DNA of 64,000 nucleotides from assembly GCA_003952965.2 (NCBI GenBank), contig RXIC02000071.1, positions 62,001 to 126,000 of the forward strand, read 5' to 3'. The DNA comes from Morella rubra (lineage: Eukaryota; Streptophyta; Magnoliopsida; Fagales; Myricaceae). The notes under the pieces were generated by a model. It was not told where the DNA came from and searched no databases. It worked only from the letters and a program-made list of their open reading frames with translations. This document shows positions 24,634 through 36,597 of the stretch, piece after piece; within the stretch, counting starts at the first letter, position 1; every line of letters starts with the position of its first letter. The translations under genes and the position numbers were made by a program.

Positions 24634-27017
24634 ATGGGCCGTAAAATGGAATGGGCAGGACGGGTGAGCCATATGGCAGGGATTCCAAGAAAGCTGGTGA
24701 TCATGGCAGTAGGTGCATTTGCCAAGGTCGTAGCCACTCGTCTCAACTCAACCTCCGTCCACAATGCAGATACCCTCATTCATCTTGTTCAATCCCGTCC
24801 ACCTGGTGTGCCCTTGCTCACTGTTAGCAATCACATGTCCACGTAAAGCCCTTACTGTCTTCTAATTTACTTGAGCATATTGGACACACGAGTGATGAGT
24901 ATGATATGGTTTCATAACAGGTTGGATGATCCACTTATGTGGGGCTTCAAGGGTTTTCCCACGTTAAATGCAAAATTGGCTCGATGGGTACTCACTGCCG
25001 AGGAAATTTGCTTTAAGAATACAGTGCTTTCATATTTCTTCCGACTAGGTATGTCTGTTTTTGGCATTCTCTGATGCTCCTGCTTAGTTGCTACATGTAG
25101 TGACATAAATAGTGCTGGGGATAAAACTTTCTTAGGAGAGTCTGTGAGCTGCATGGTAATTCTGTTGTTTGAATGCTTTTAAAACAACATGTCTGAATTA
25201 AAATATCGTGCAGGGAAATGCATACCTATAAGGAGGGGTGAGGGAATTTATCAAGAACATATGAGTGAAGCTCTTGAACGCTTAAGTGATGGAGACTGGG
25301 TATTTACTTGAACTGTACACTTCTTTGTTCCATATGGATTGGACTTTTTGTAATGAGATTTCTATTTCAAATATGTTGGAACTGCGTACTCTAGTTTTTT
25401 CTGTCTATTTCACAATTTTGCAACTGTGTCCAGATATTTTCACTTTATGTCATGCCAGATAATTCTGGTTAATGGTTAGTCTATTTTAGAGCAATAAGAA
25501 CGTGGTGAAGCATTGCCAGGTAACCAAAGTGCCATGGAATGGGTCAAATTTGGTTCCTTAGGTTGTCCACCTTTACTTCTACACCAATCCATTGGCATGG
25601 ATATGTAAAGATCGTATAGGTCTGTGTTTGCATGAAGAAACACTGTGTAGGTCTCAGAGACCAATGACTTGATAGGTTCCTCTTAGGACATTTGTAGTTT
25701 ATGAGTTTCTGGTGCAGTCGCTTATCAAATTGGTTTGTTGCTATTGTTTAAATCCAAATTACGATAGATACCAAAAATTTTGGTGGACTAATTTTATTAT
25801 TGACTTGTGCTTTTATTAATCTTTCTTGTACTCATTTGGAACATGAAGTTATATTTCTTTTTTTGTTTTTTTGCTGTTGGCTAGCTGCATACATTCCCTG
25901 AAGGGAAAGTGTCCCAAGAAGATGCACCTATAAGACGATTGAAATGGGGAACTGCTAGTCTCATTGTTCGTGCCCCTGTAACGCCAATAGTTTTGCCGAT
26001 TTTTCATCATGGCTTTGAAATGGTAATCTTCTAACTATTTTACCCCCTTTGTTGACATTATTAATGTACAATTCCACGCATCTATTTCATTGGGAATATG
26101 CTCTCGTTTCGGACTGTTTAAGTAGTCGTACCCAGGCCTTTTGGCTTACCAGGTTGTTAGATATATTGTGATACATTCTGACTTCGAGGGGTATGGAGAG
26201 GTAAAAACTGGTCTTCCTTGCAACTGCTTAACAATTTATTCAAGTGGTTACGCAAGAAGATCAAATTCCTCCTTGTTTTATCTACTTAAATTTTTCTCTC
26301 TCTTCCCAAAAAGGTTGCTGCTGCCAGTGCAATTGAGTCCTGTGTCCAAAACCTAAATCAATATTTGTCAGCACTTGTATTCTCCTGCCATTACTATCTT
26401 CCCTGCTCTTCCTGCAGTACGTTAGCTGCCTGTTTTCCCATCACTATGTGAAGAGTGTGATTTCTGGTGTAGATATCTATTAGTTGCCTCGTTCTCTGCA
26501 ACAAGAGGAGGAGGCAGGTGTCTTAAAGCCTAGTTAACTCCAAAATTATTGTATGACCATTGTTTACTGGAATGTTGTTTATCTAGCCAGACAACATAAT
26601 TTGGCCAAGAATTGCAAATTTTTTATGTGTTATAAGTTCCCTAGTAACATTATTTCATCTGATTCACAACTGGCTTAGTTGTTCATTTTTGGCCTACTTC
26701 ATACTCACTCCTCAAATCTCCAGGTCATGCCCGAGAAATATCTCTGGGGTAGAAGGGCTCCTCTTCCATTATGTAATAAGAACATCAGCATAACCATTGG
26801 TGATCCTATTGAATTTGACGTCCCCAAAATGAGGCAAACAGCTATATCTATGTCTCGTAATTTGTCACTTCCTACTTTAGGATGGCCCAGCATATCCCCC
26901 AGTGGAATGGATGAGGCAGCGCAGAGATGTCTCTATGCTACAATTTCTGAGCAAATCCAATCTGCCATGGAGAGCCTAAGGTGTTTCTCTAAAAGTTTTC
27001 TGCACTCAAAGGCGTAA
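24634..27017 (+). CDS. Tafazzin-type acyltransferase (N-acyl-PE synthase-like), 5 exons, 284 aa
   Basis: Homologue of Arabidopsis At1g78690, a membrane-associated O-acyltransferase reported to acylate phosphatidylethanolamine or lysoglycerophospholipids, and a relative of mitochondrial tafazzin. Exons: 24634-24842, 24921-25048, 25214-25299, 25885-26022, 26724-27017, all in phase (855 nt). Acyltransferase motifs: NHMSTLDD giving HX4D (H67 to D72), RRGEGIYQEH, the glycerolipid-binding FPEG block at 145-148 (LHTFPEGKV), and the late GDPIEFDVPKM motif. The first stretch, with GIPRKLVIMAVGAFAKVV, is the expected hydrophobic membrane-facing segment. Length equals that of the Arabidopsis protein as I remember it. 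The ATG is the first in the joined leader and begins the family-typical MGR..EWA. No defect is seen. Confidence 0.92.
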
Positions 27018-28045
27018 TATCAATGCATTCGGAAGAAGGGAGATGTCTGGCCTCTTCATCTCTATAATGAAGCACGACAGGTACTGGTAGTAGGAAGGCG
27101 AATATTCTTTGCTTTGGGTCGAGGGTTAGCACTTATTTTTCAATTTCAAATTCATTTTTTACCAGACGATTGTTTTGTTTGAGTTTTTTTGCTTTAACAA
27201 CAAAGCCAGAGCTCCTGGGACCTGGGCTTTCTTACTTTGCGTTGTGGCAATGCATTTGAACTAAAAATTTTGTTTTGATACTCTTGGGACTTGATTTTTG
27301 CTTTAGGCAATGATCATAAGGTGGAGAATACAACTTTGTAATAACACTGAGGAATACAATTCTTACTGTGAAGAATTACGAAACTCATTTATCTTGAATT
27401 CTTGCTGAAATGGAGGAAATCATCATTTTAACGCAATTCTCATGAAATATCCGATGAGGACGCAGCCATGGACCATAGACGGGTTTGTTATCATGTGTCT
27501 TCGAGTTGAAACTAGATGGAAATTCCCTCCCGTTGAAAATTCTAATTTTCTGATTTTAAGAGTAAACGAAGTAGAATTCACCGTCCTTGAAGTCTTATAT
27601 TGAACTTGTTTCCAATATAAATATCTTGCCGGCGTACTAACCGTTGCAAACGAAGTGGAATGTGTTGCCAAAAAAGCCCATATAATCGGCCCAATAGGAA
27701 CAGTCCATTGTATGCTCGGGTGATGTTTAGGCTAAACAGTTTCAATTAGCGTTGGGTGCTACATAATTCAAGTACAATTTTTTTTAGCAAACTACAGGCC
27801 CAAGCTACAACCCAATTCTGTTAGCCCAATAGGAACTGCAGAGCCCAATAAGAAAACCGAAGCTCTTCCACAAGCGTGGCTGATTTTACTTCCCTGTGTT
27901 CACCGACATACCAGCCGGCGTATATTGTTTGTTCTCCGTCCCTCGTCCTCTGATATAAGGGTTTTTACTCCACGTTCCAAACCTCCCCATCGGCGTCCCT
28001 TTTCCTCTCTGGCTATCTCTCAATTCAGGGATCGAATCGTGGAAG
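27018..28045 (+). promoter_or_regulatory. REIL upstream region with five site II motifs
   Basis: Between the acyltransferase stop and the REIL start there is no gene. Site II type elements cluster at 27675-27680 (AGCCCA), 27688-27693 (GGCCCA), 27797-27802 (GGCCCA), 27823-27828 (AGCCCA) and 27842-27847 (AGCCCA), about 200-370 bases before the REIL ATG. Such clusters are typical of plant ribosomal-protein and ribosome-biogenesis promoters, which suits REIL. The first few hundred bases are the acyltransferase 3' UTR. Confidence 0.55.
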
Positions 28046-31000
28046 ATGTCAGGGCTAACCTGTAACTCCTGCAACAAAGAGTTCAAAGACGATGTGGAGC
28101 AAAAGCTACATTACAAGTCCGAATGGCACCGCTACAATCTCAAGCGCAAGGTTTCTTTTCTTGTTTATAAAGATTCACACACTCTATTCTATTGAAGGCT
28201 ATTACGATTAGGGCTTTAATCTATTAGATTTAGTGGCTGTAGATCTCTTTACATAACATATATGGTTGCATGTATGTATGTCTGTATATTTGTAATATAA
28301 ATTTTCTGAGTCTTTCTTTTGTTCCACTCGTAGTATTCGCACTCTTTTGTTCCTGATAGAGGTAAGAAAAATAGGGAACTGAATAAATTTTATCTGTATA
28401 GAGAGAAAATGGTTAAAATTTTGCCCTTTTCTTGGATTAGGACGAAGGATATGGTCTAAATTGAGCTGAAGGATTTGCTCTCTGGCAGCCACTGCAGACT
28501 CAAATATCAGAAAGAATTTTCGTCTTATTTTCTTTAATTTTCATTTCAACCAAACAGGGGCTTATGCTTCATGTGTATTCCGTTGTGTTACTCGAATAAG
28601 TAAATTTATGCTGTCCAGATGAAGTTGGACTGGACAGGTGTCGTTATTGGTGCATTAGGTTGTTTCTTCTCAAGAGAAATTATTTCGGATGCAGTGGTTT
28701 TGTTTGGACACAAAATATCTCTCTGGAATTTTGTTGAAAGTACGGAAAAGATACACGCAAATTTTGTGGCGAGACTTATTTTTTCTTTTTTTCTAATAGA
28801 TTAACTGGTAGTTGTTTTGGTTGACTGAAGGTCTTGTTAAGATTGATGGAGTTGTAAAGGGAATTGTGTGTAGAGATTTGTGTTTGGGAATTGAAAATAC
28901 GGGAAGAGGGCTACTTTGGATATCAATGAGATAATGGGCTTATGTCCTCTATTTGATTCTTCAAGGCTTTTGGTTGAGTTCCAGAAAGTAGGATTAAAAG
29001 GAAAGAGAAGCATGTAACCATAAAAATATCTCAAAAACATCGGCTTGATTGGAATGGTTTTGCTAGGAAAATAGTTATATGTTCTTTTGAAGAGCCACCT
29101 TAAAGGAAAGAAGAAGAGACGTAGACACATATATTTGGCTGGGTGCTTTTCTGTCGAAGTTTGGTTCACTGCAACCTTTCTTGATGTTGCTTCATTCTCA
29201 CTTGTGATCATTACACTAGTTTCTTCAATCAACATATGGTGTAGGTAATTAGTTTCGATTCTACAATATGAGCTTATAAAAGACAACTCTAGCTGCAAGG
29301 AGGCTTTTGAATGCTTGAAATGTGAACTTGTAATGCCAAATCATGTTATTCAGTATGCCTTAATTTCTGGTCAGAGAAATAATTTTTTGAGTTTTCTTTG
29401 GTTGTTCTATAAGTGGCATTCTATGCACTTGCAAACCTGTGTGATGAGCTCATATCTGTTATGACTAACTCTTAATTTTTTATTCCCTTTCAACAAAAAG
29501 AAAAAAGTTTGCTGGGGCTCCTGGAGTCACTGAAGCATGATGTGATTTCGTGATTTAAGATGCTGATTGCTGAGCATGAACCTTAGAACTCCTATACCCT
29601 TTCCCACAAAGACCACAACTCTAGAGCATTGGTGTTTCACTTGACTGGCTTTTCTCTTGACCAAGCACTGATTGTCTAGCTAAAGTTTGGTTCACTGCAA
29701 CCTTTCTTGATGTTGCTTCATTCTCACTTGTGATCATAACACTAGTTTCTTCGATCAACATACGGAGTTGGTAATTAGTTTTGGTTCTACAATATGAGCT
29801 CATAAAAGACAACTCTAGCTGCAAGGAGACTTTGAATGTTCGAAATGTGAACTTGTAATGCCAGATCATGTTAGTCACTATGCGTCAATTTCTGGTCGGA
29901 GAAATAAGTTTTTGAGTTTTCTTTGGTTCTATAAGTGGCATTCTATGCAATTGCAAACCTGTGTGATGAGCTCATATCTGGTGTGACTAACTCTTAATTT
30001 TTTTTTTCCATTTCAACCAAAAAAAAAAAAAGGTTGCTGGGGTTCCTGGAGTCACTGAAGCATTGTTTCTTGCTAGACAATCAGTGCTTGCTCAAGAGAA
30101 AAGCCAGTCAAGTGAAACACCAATGCTCTACAGTTGTGGTCTTTGTGGGAAAGGGTATAGGAGTTCTAAGGCTCATGCTGAGCATCTGAAATCACGAAAT
30201 CACATCATGCGGGCTTCTCAAGGAACAAACCATCAAGAAGAGGAGACACAGACGGCAATCATTAAGCCACTTACCGTCGTGTTGTGAATAAGCCACTCCC
30301 ACGAAGGGAGGTATACAGTGAAGAAAGTGAAGATGAATGGGAAGAAGTTGATTCTGAAGAAAACTTGGTTGGTGAAGCCACAAAGTCTTTAACGGAAATG
30401 AATGTACATGAGCTTAGCTTTGACACTGTTATGGATGGTAATGACGATGAATATGAGGAGTTAGATCCCTGTTCTTGCTTTATGTGTGATTTAGAACATG
30501 CTACCATCGAGAACTGCATGGTTCACATGCACAAGCAGCATGGGTTCTTCATTCCTGATGTTGAGTATCTAAAGGATCCAAAAGGGCTCCTTACTTATCT
30601 TGGCCTTAAGGTACTGAAAAATACCCCAGTTCTTTCTTGGTAGAAATTCGTTTAGATAGAATTTTTTTTTTCTTTCTAAACCTGAAGATAGAATTTGGTT
30701 TGCTTAAATCAATTTCGTCGGTCTTTGTTTTTTTTTTTTTTTTTTTCTCCTTTGCAGGTCAAGAGAGATCTCATGTGTCTCTACTGCAATGAGCAGCGTC
30801 ATCCTTTTAACAGTTTGGAAGCAGTTAGAAAGCATATGGAGGCAAAAAGTCATTGCAAAGTACATTATGGAGATGGTGATGACGAGGAGGAGGCAGATTT
30901 GGAAGAATTCTATGATTATAGCAGCAGGTTTCTATCAATTTGTGATGACTTGAGCTCTATACTATTCTTGCAGAACTACTTTTGTTCTTTGGTTAGCACA

Positions 31001-31573
31001 ATCTTATTCTTGTCTTGATGTGTTGGTACATCTGAGTTTACTGCTTCTTTCTTTTTCTTTTTTTCTGGTTTACAGTTATGTGCGTGAGGATGGCAAACAG
31101 CTGGTTGCGTCAGGTGATATGAGTGTAGAACTTGGGATGGGTGAAGAGCTGGTAATAACCAGCAGATCTGATAGGGGTGTGTCAACCAAAATACTTGGTT
31201 CCCGGGAATATTTGCGCTACTATCGCCAGGCACCACGCCCTTCACCTATGAATGGTGCGGCGATTATTGCAGCACTGGCCTCAAGGTTTGAATTTGATCC
31301 GATTGTATCAGCCCTCTCTGTCTGAAGGGAAACATACTGCTTTTTCTTCAGCAACAGAGCCAAAAAAGAAATGGAATCTTATAGTGACAATGAAACTTTT
31401 ATTTGGGTTTCAGGTATAAGAGCATGGGATTGGCTACTGTGCAGTCAAAAGAACAGATGGTGAGGATGAAAGTGATGAAGAAAATGAATAGATCGGGAGT
31501 GGAGGCCATGCGTAGTAAGATTGGAATGAAGAGTAATGTCATCCGGAACCTGCCCAAGAATGTAACGTACTAA
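28046..31573 (+). CDS. REIL1: REI1-like cytoplasmic 60S maturation factor, apparent frameshift in exon 2
   Basis: REI1/ZNF622-type zinc-finger protein that helps recycle shuttling factors from pre-60S ribosomal subunits in the cytosol. Exons: 28046-28150, 30033-30610, 30758-30927, 31076-31285, 31414-31573. Four C2H2-type fingers are seen: C6/C9/H22/H28; C70/C73/H86/H92; CSCFMC..HMHKQHGFF; and LMCLYC..HMEAKSH. The acidic EFYDYS stretch and the C-terminal SNVIRNLPKNV are as in the family. Reading breaks inside exon 2 near 30276-30284: the frame ends KPLTVVL-stop, and family homology (NKPLPRREVYSEES) resumes one base out of register. Apart from that one missing base the exon sum fits 407 codons, close to Arabidopsis REIL1 (404 aa by memory). 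It may be a sequencing error, a recent null allele or a pseudogene. Intron 1 (1.9 kb) contains a duplication and an inverted copy of exon 2. Confidence 0.85.
29157..29538 (+). repeat. Direct repeat, first copy, in REIL intron 1
   Basis: About 380 bp that recurs at 29683-30063 with roughly 90 percent identity. Both begin AAGTTTGGTTCACTGCAACC and end with the intron 1 acceptor and the first bases of exon 2 (GGAGTCACTGAAGCA). In this copy the acceptor region reads AAAAAAGTTTGCTGGGGCTC, with one extra T relative to the functional exon. Confidence 0.85.
29535..29681 (-). pseudogene. Inverted copy of part of REIL exon 2
   Basis: Reverse complement of exon 2 bases 30072-30210, nearly identical except for a 7-base insertion (GATTGCT, near 29564) and a few substitutions. 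It lies exactly between the two direct repeats. On the minus strand it reads as the second zinc-finger segment of REIL. In REIL pre-mRNA it would be antisense to exon 2, with a loop of about 390 nt. Confidence 0.9.
29683..30063 (+). repeat. Direct repeat, second copy, running into REIL exon 2
   Basis: Second copy of the 29157-29538 block, offset 526 bp. It carries the acceptor that leads into the complete exon 2 at 30033. Confidence 0.85.
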
Positions 31574-33187
31574 CTAGTTCTACGCCAGTCCTCCGTTTTT
31601 GTGTTTTGGTTGAAGTGAGGTATTAGTCTAGCGAATATTCTGTTGAACTTGAGGTTAATATCCTTTCAACTTCTTATTTCCTGAGAAATAAAACCCAGTC
31701 GCGGTTTTCTTGCTTACATTCTCTCCGGCTTCTCCGTGACGTTAGGTCGTGCAGGTTACTTTATCCGCCCTCTCTCTCTCTCGAAGCACTTAAACGTACT
31801 TTGGTCATCATTTCTCCGTAATAGGTTGGTCTAAATAAACCGACTTTCAAGTTACCATGGTTTTTCATTTTTCTGGATATATATTATATGTATACTTTTC
31901 TTGGCTGGACTTGTATGACAAACTAGTTGTTTTTCTAAGCTGTGTCGAATTAATAAAATTTTCATACTATTAAAACTCAACGCACGACGATTTGGCAACT
32001 TTAGTTAACTTTTTATGGCAGACTTGTGTGACGAAGACATTGGAAATTGATGCAGATGGAATCTTGGCCAGGATGGCATCCGTCATCGCTGAATATGCCA
32101 ACAGTAAAACAGGACGTCTTTATCGGGTCATATAAAATGGACTAACAACATCAAAGACGGAAATTTCAATTACATGATGCTAACGAACAAAAAAATCCAC
32201 GCGCTTTTTTATGCACCTGAAATGACATTTCGCTCCCCCTTCACATTTTGGTCAAAATTTTGATACTATCGACGGGTTTACGACTTTGCCCCTCTTTTCT
32301 TTTTTGTTTTTTCAAAGCACGTTGCTTTCCCAATTTCATTGAACAAAAGTAGCAGATTCCTCAACATAGCCGACATAAGCGTGCACGCCGAGAGAGAGCA
32401 GCTTTGCAGTGGAAGCTGCTGTCCTTACCGGCAAAATTACAGTGGCAGGGACCACAGCCTACTGCAAAGGCAACGTCTTACGAATTACAAAGAAAATTCT
32501 CACATGGCCCGAACAATCTTCAAGCTGCTAGTATTTAACTTTCTCCAGTCATGACAATATATAAAGCTCCCGCCAAAGCGTCATCCAAAATTCCCTTGCC
32601 AACTTATGGGAGTTGGTAATTGCTTTAGACAAAATAGTAGATACTAGCTAGGCGCCTAACAGAGAGAAGTTGGTAAGCAGCAAAAGTAGTAAAACAAAAG
32701 GGTACGTCGAGAGCAACTTTCGAGAGTAACCGTTCCTTCAGAACTCTATCTGAGTAAGAAAAAATATTTGAAGCAAAAGAGAGAGGATGGGGTCATAGAA
32801 GTGGTCATAACACTACCACAGAGGATTGTCAAGTTCATTACTGTCTAATCAGCACATCTCATCACAAATGTAACAAGACAAGATCCAGATGTAGATTTTA
32901 TACATGTTTTGACTTTGACATAATCTGCAGCAAGCATACAATGCTTTTCTCCTTCCAGTGGATCTCTCTGTTTTCCACTTCTAAGCAAGCACTGCCAACG
33001 AAACAAATCTGCACTCGCTTCAAATAATGGAGACGGGAGAGTTTCAGCCAAAATATAGTGAAAAGCAGAAAATGTTGATGCCCGTACATGTAATTACATT
33101 GTAAGATCCAAGATGAGATCGTCAAAGATTTTCCACTGTATAGGAAACTAAAGCCAGCATAAAAGAGGATCCATGGTAAGTGCATAC
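31574..33187. other. Convergent spacer between REIL and the DUF1644 gene
   Basis: Holds the two 3' UTRs. After the DUF1644 stop the minus strand reads TTAGGTATGCAC, a possible 3' UTR splice donor. No gene is supported. Short open frames at about 32340-32550 and 32850-33190 show no domain. Confidence 0.4.
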
Positions 33188-34973
33188 CTAATTATCGTAG
33201 AACCGGGATCTCCGTCTTCGAGAACTGTGAATACAACAGTAATACTAATAACTCTTCTGTAAAATAATGAAACCAAGTAATGCAACGATATGGACTCATA
33301 TGCATGCAAATTTCCATATACACGCGTTTCCCAATGTTACTGTTCCAGGTTACCACAAAAGGAAAACCTGCCAAAATTTTACCAAGAAAATTGTTATGAA
33401 TTCAAAAGAGGGGTATATATTACAAGTTATTCCGGCCAACTTACCCATTCTAAGTGACACATGCATTAACCATCGAATAACAAGAGGGAGGTATTTTCAT
33501 ATTTCAATGAGCATCGGCAGATACACGATAATCCAAGGATACAAAAGCCAATCTAATGGGCTGACTTGATATCTATCTCTTAGGAAATAATCCATCCAAG
33601 ACATTATCTGACTATTTTTATGTATTTATGATTTTTTCAATTTTTTCACCTACTTCAGGGGTCAAAACTTTCCTTTACAAAATATACCAATTAGGGAGCC
33701 AAACTTACCAAGCCAAAAACACCAACCTGATGCCATTTCAAGATCAGATACAATGCTGCTTCCCAATTGAATTTAGATGATTACATAACTTAACTGACTT
33801 ATATGCATTTCTAAGTTAACCTTCATCAACATCCTCTGATGTTGGTTCACAATATGTTTTGCAAGTGTAGCATCTTGGGTCTCTTGACACCTATATGATG
33901 ACAACATAGTGAAGGTGATGAGAAAAACCAGAAAACCGTTTTCTTTTTCCTTTTCTTTAGGTGGGGATTTTTCTGATTACTTGATAGACAAGATCAATCA
34001 TTAAATAAAGCTTCAAATTTAATAAAAAAACAAACCCTATAAGACACTTGTGATAGGTAAGAAGCACTACTGACCTGCGACGATTTGAGCTACCCCTTGA
34101 GGGAACATTTGTACTCATGAACTCATCATCAGTCTCATCTAGCCTATATTCAGAATAATCTACAGATGTTACGGAGGCCTCATCAGAAATGGACGTATCA
34201 TAACTTGTGCGCCGATTTCCGCTTCTTGTATCACTAACTCTAGACCTTCTTCTGTTTCTAGAACTCCTGAAGTTATCAAACACCTGATACAAGATACAAG
34301 AGGTCCACCAGTTCCCCTCATCCCCAGGAAAGTCCTCAAACTCATCTCCAGTTTCCTCATCCCCATATTCAATTACATAGTCTCCCAAAACCACTCCACG
34401 TGGGATTTCTGAATGAATAGTGCTCAAAACATCAATGATCTCAGAGGACTGCTGAAAATTCTCCCAATCAAGTTGCCGAGCAGGATCAATCTTCGATGGA
34501 CGTGCATGAGGGTGCTCCAATTGAGCATGTTTTTGCAGTTCTAAGTAAGTTCCCTTAAATGTACATTGTTCCTGATCGCAACTACGCTTCTTCTCATCTA
34601 GATATAGACGAGCCTTGTCAACAACAACCCACCCTGTAACCACTCCTCTACACAAGGGACAACTTGGTTTACAGTTGCCTTCGGATGCCTCTGGCTCAGT
34701 GTTTTCTGCAGGAGTTACAACAGATGTTGAAGGGGATGACATACCATAAGCAACTTTGAAACGGTCCAAGCAATTTGAGAGCAAGTGATCTGTGTCACAC
34801 ACAAAAGGACGGCATCCATTCTCGTATGATGAGCATTGGAGGAGTACGCCATTGTGAGGAAAATCCAAGCATATAGGGCAAATCACATCTTCCCAATTGG
34901 TGTTTAGTTGAATATCCTCCATGTTGGATACATGGTGTCTGTGACATCTATCATATAATTGTCTTAAGGCCAT
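33188..34973 (-). CDS. DUF1644 RING-like zinc-binding protein, 2 coding exons, 311 aa
   Basis: Member of the plant DUF1644 family (Arabidopsis At4g31410-like); some members are described as putative E3 ligases or stress-response proteins, but the biochemical role is not established. Exons 34075-34973 and 33188-33224 join in phase (936 nt). The N-terminal cysteine-rich module has VICPICLDFPHNGVLLQCSS (C32, C35, C47), GCRPFVCDTDHLLSNCLDRF (C54 to C68) and CKPSCPLCRG (C101, C105, C108). A second knuckle follows, with C132, C137, H149 and H154. A DDEF-rich region leads to a basic C-terminus SSRRRRSRFYDN encoded across the junction. That conserved-looking tail supports the small last exon; reading through the donor instead gives an unrelated hydrophobic tail. 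Length is close to the Arabidopsis protein. Confidence 0.87.
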
Positions 34974-36411
34974 GAAGAGACTACTGACTTGGAAATGTAA
35001 AAGCAGATGGCATGCAGCTCACTTTCCTCCGATAAAAGTTGTTGATTAGATGAAAAACTTTATGTAAGTACCAAGGAAAACCAAGCCAAGCTTTTATGTC
35101 AAACCAAATAGGACAATCACTTGCTGTAGTACAACATGATATCAGACAAATCTGCATAATAAAACATAACAGTAATTAGATGTTAGGTGAAACTGGGGGA
35201 AAAAAGTGGAAGACATGAACGGAAGTGGCAACTTACTTGAAAATGTTAGCTGCACTTAAATACTATTTTTTTTTTTTGGGTGTTCATTCAAGCGCTTGCA
35301 TCAAAGGAATAGGACCTTTAATGTTGGCCGGTAGTATTAACATGTTATTAATATATAAAAATAAAAAATAACAAAAAAAAATGAAGCTTCCTACACTGGA
35401 AAACCTTTTCACTTTCTGGAACGCCAACAACATAAAAAATAAGATTCAAAATTCATTTCCCTTTCTTTCTTAGTGTTCTCTTCAGTAGTCGAAAGAAGGT
35501 CATGTCATTTCTTCGATTTCTATTATTTAGAGCAAACAGAACTTGAAATGAGTAGTAGTTTAAAAAAGGAAAATTTAGTTGCCAGAAAAAAAAGGTTAAA
35601 ACAGATTTTTATAGAAAATTTAGGTCGCCGATCTTGTCTGAATAATTCTGATCACCTTGGGAAATAGAGCAATCACCATATCATTTGAAATCAATCGAGT
35701 CAAAATTCGAGAAACCAGATTTTGTCAGTAGAGTAAGGATACGATAAGCCATGCAGAAAATTAAAAGCCTACTCTTAGGATTAACCTATATGAACCGCTA
35801 TGACACAAACACTAGGCTGATAGAGTAATCAACATAAAATTACTTCACAGGAGAAAAAAAAAATGATCCATCGGCCATAAGCGAGAAAAGATTGAACCAA
35901 TCCAGGATCATATGAATGCGATGAATTTATCAAAGCCGTAGGCCCAAACCAATTAACAACTACGAGTTGTAGACATTGTGAATGGAACAAAATTTCAAGA
36001 CAAAAAAGAAAAAGAAAAACAATCTGAAAACATGGGCATTCAACAAAACCGTTCCAGAAAGTAAAGAAAATCGAACTAAAATCAAAAGGGAAACTTAGAA
36101 ATGCCAATCCACACTCACGGGCATCCAGTAAAATCTTCGGAGACCCAGTAAATCAACTAAAATAGAGACGACCAATTTTCGATTATACAGAAAACGAACA
36201 CAAACACAAACACAAACTGAGGCATGCTAGTGATGAAAAACATAGAAATCAAATAGGACTCACCTTATATACGACGATTATGGACAGGAAATGACAAACA
36301 CATATAGAGATAAGGCCTAAAAAAGGAGGAGAGAGAGAGAGTTTGGTCTCTTCAGTTTGTGTTGGCGATTGGGGAGGTCAGTTTCAGACTTTCAGGAGTA
36401 GTAGCAGGTAG

Positions 36412-36440
<29 letters not shown>
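34974..36440 (-). other. DUF1644 5' leader with long leader intron
   Basis: On the minus strand an acceptor (CCAAGTCAG) lies about ten bases before the ATG. A good donor (ATAAGGTGAGT) occurs at 36263, predicting a leader intron of about 1.28 kb and a leader exon from 36264 to roughly 36440. A pure CT run at about 36415-36442 (GA on the sense strand) marks the leader start region. No ORF with homology lies in the intron. Confidence 0.5.
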
Positions 36441-36442
<2 letters not shown>

Positions 36443-36559
36443 GACCTTTTTCTTTCACAAAAGAAGGTTAAAAAGAGGTGAAGTACGCACCTTGAAGGCT
36501 CATTGTCGTAAATACCCTTCACATTGACTAAAAGATATTTATATTATTATTCCACTTGA

Positions 36560-36597
<38 letters not shown>
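36560..36597. repeat. (AT)n microsatellite
   Basis: Uninterrupted TA dinucleotide run of about 36 bases in the spacer upstream of the DUF1644 gene; probably length-variable. Confidence 0.9.

Noticed and set aside
29621..29878. Minus-strand frame with zinc-finger-like residues
   Set aside because: It is the inverted copy of REIL exon 2 read through into intron repeat, not a separate gene.
33957..34074. Extension of the DUF1644 frame beyond 34075 with a hydrophobic tail
   Set aside because: Reads through a good GT donor; the spliced alternative ends in a basic tail that fits the family and closes in phase.
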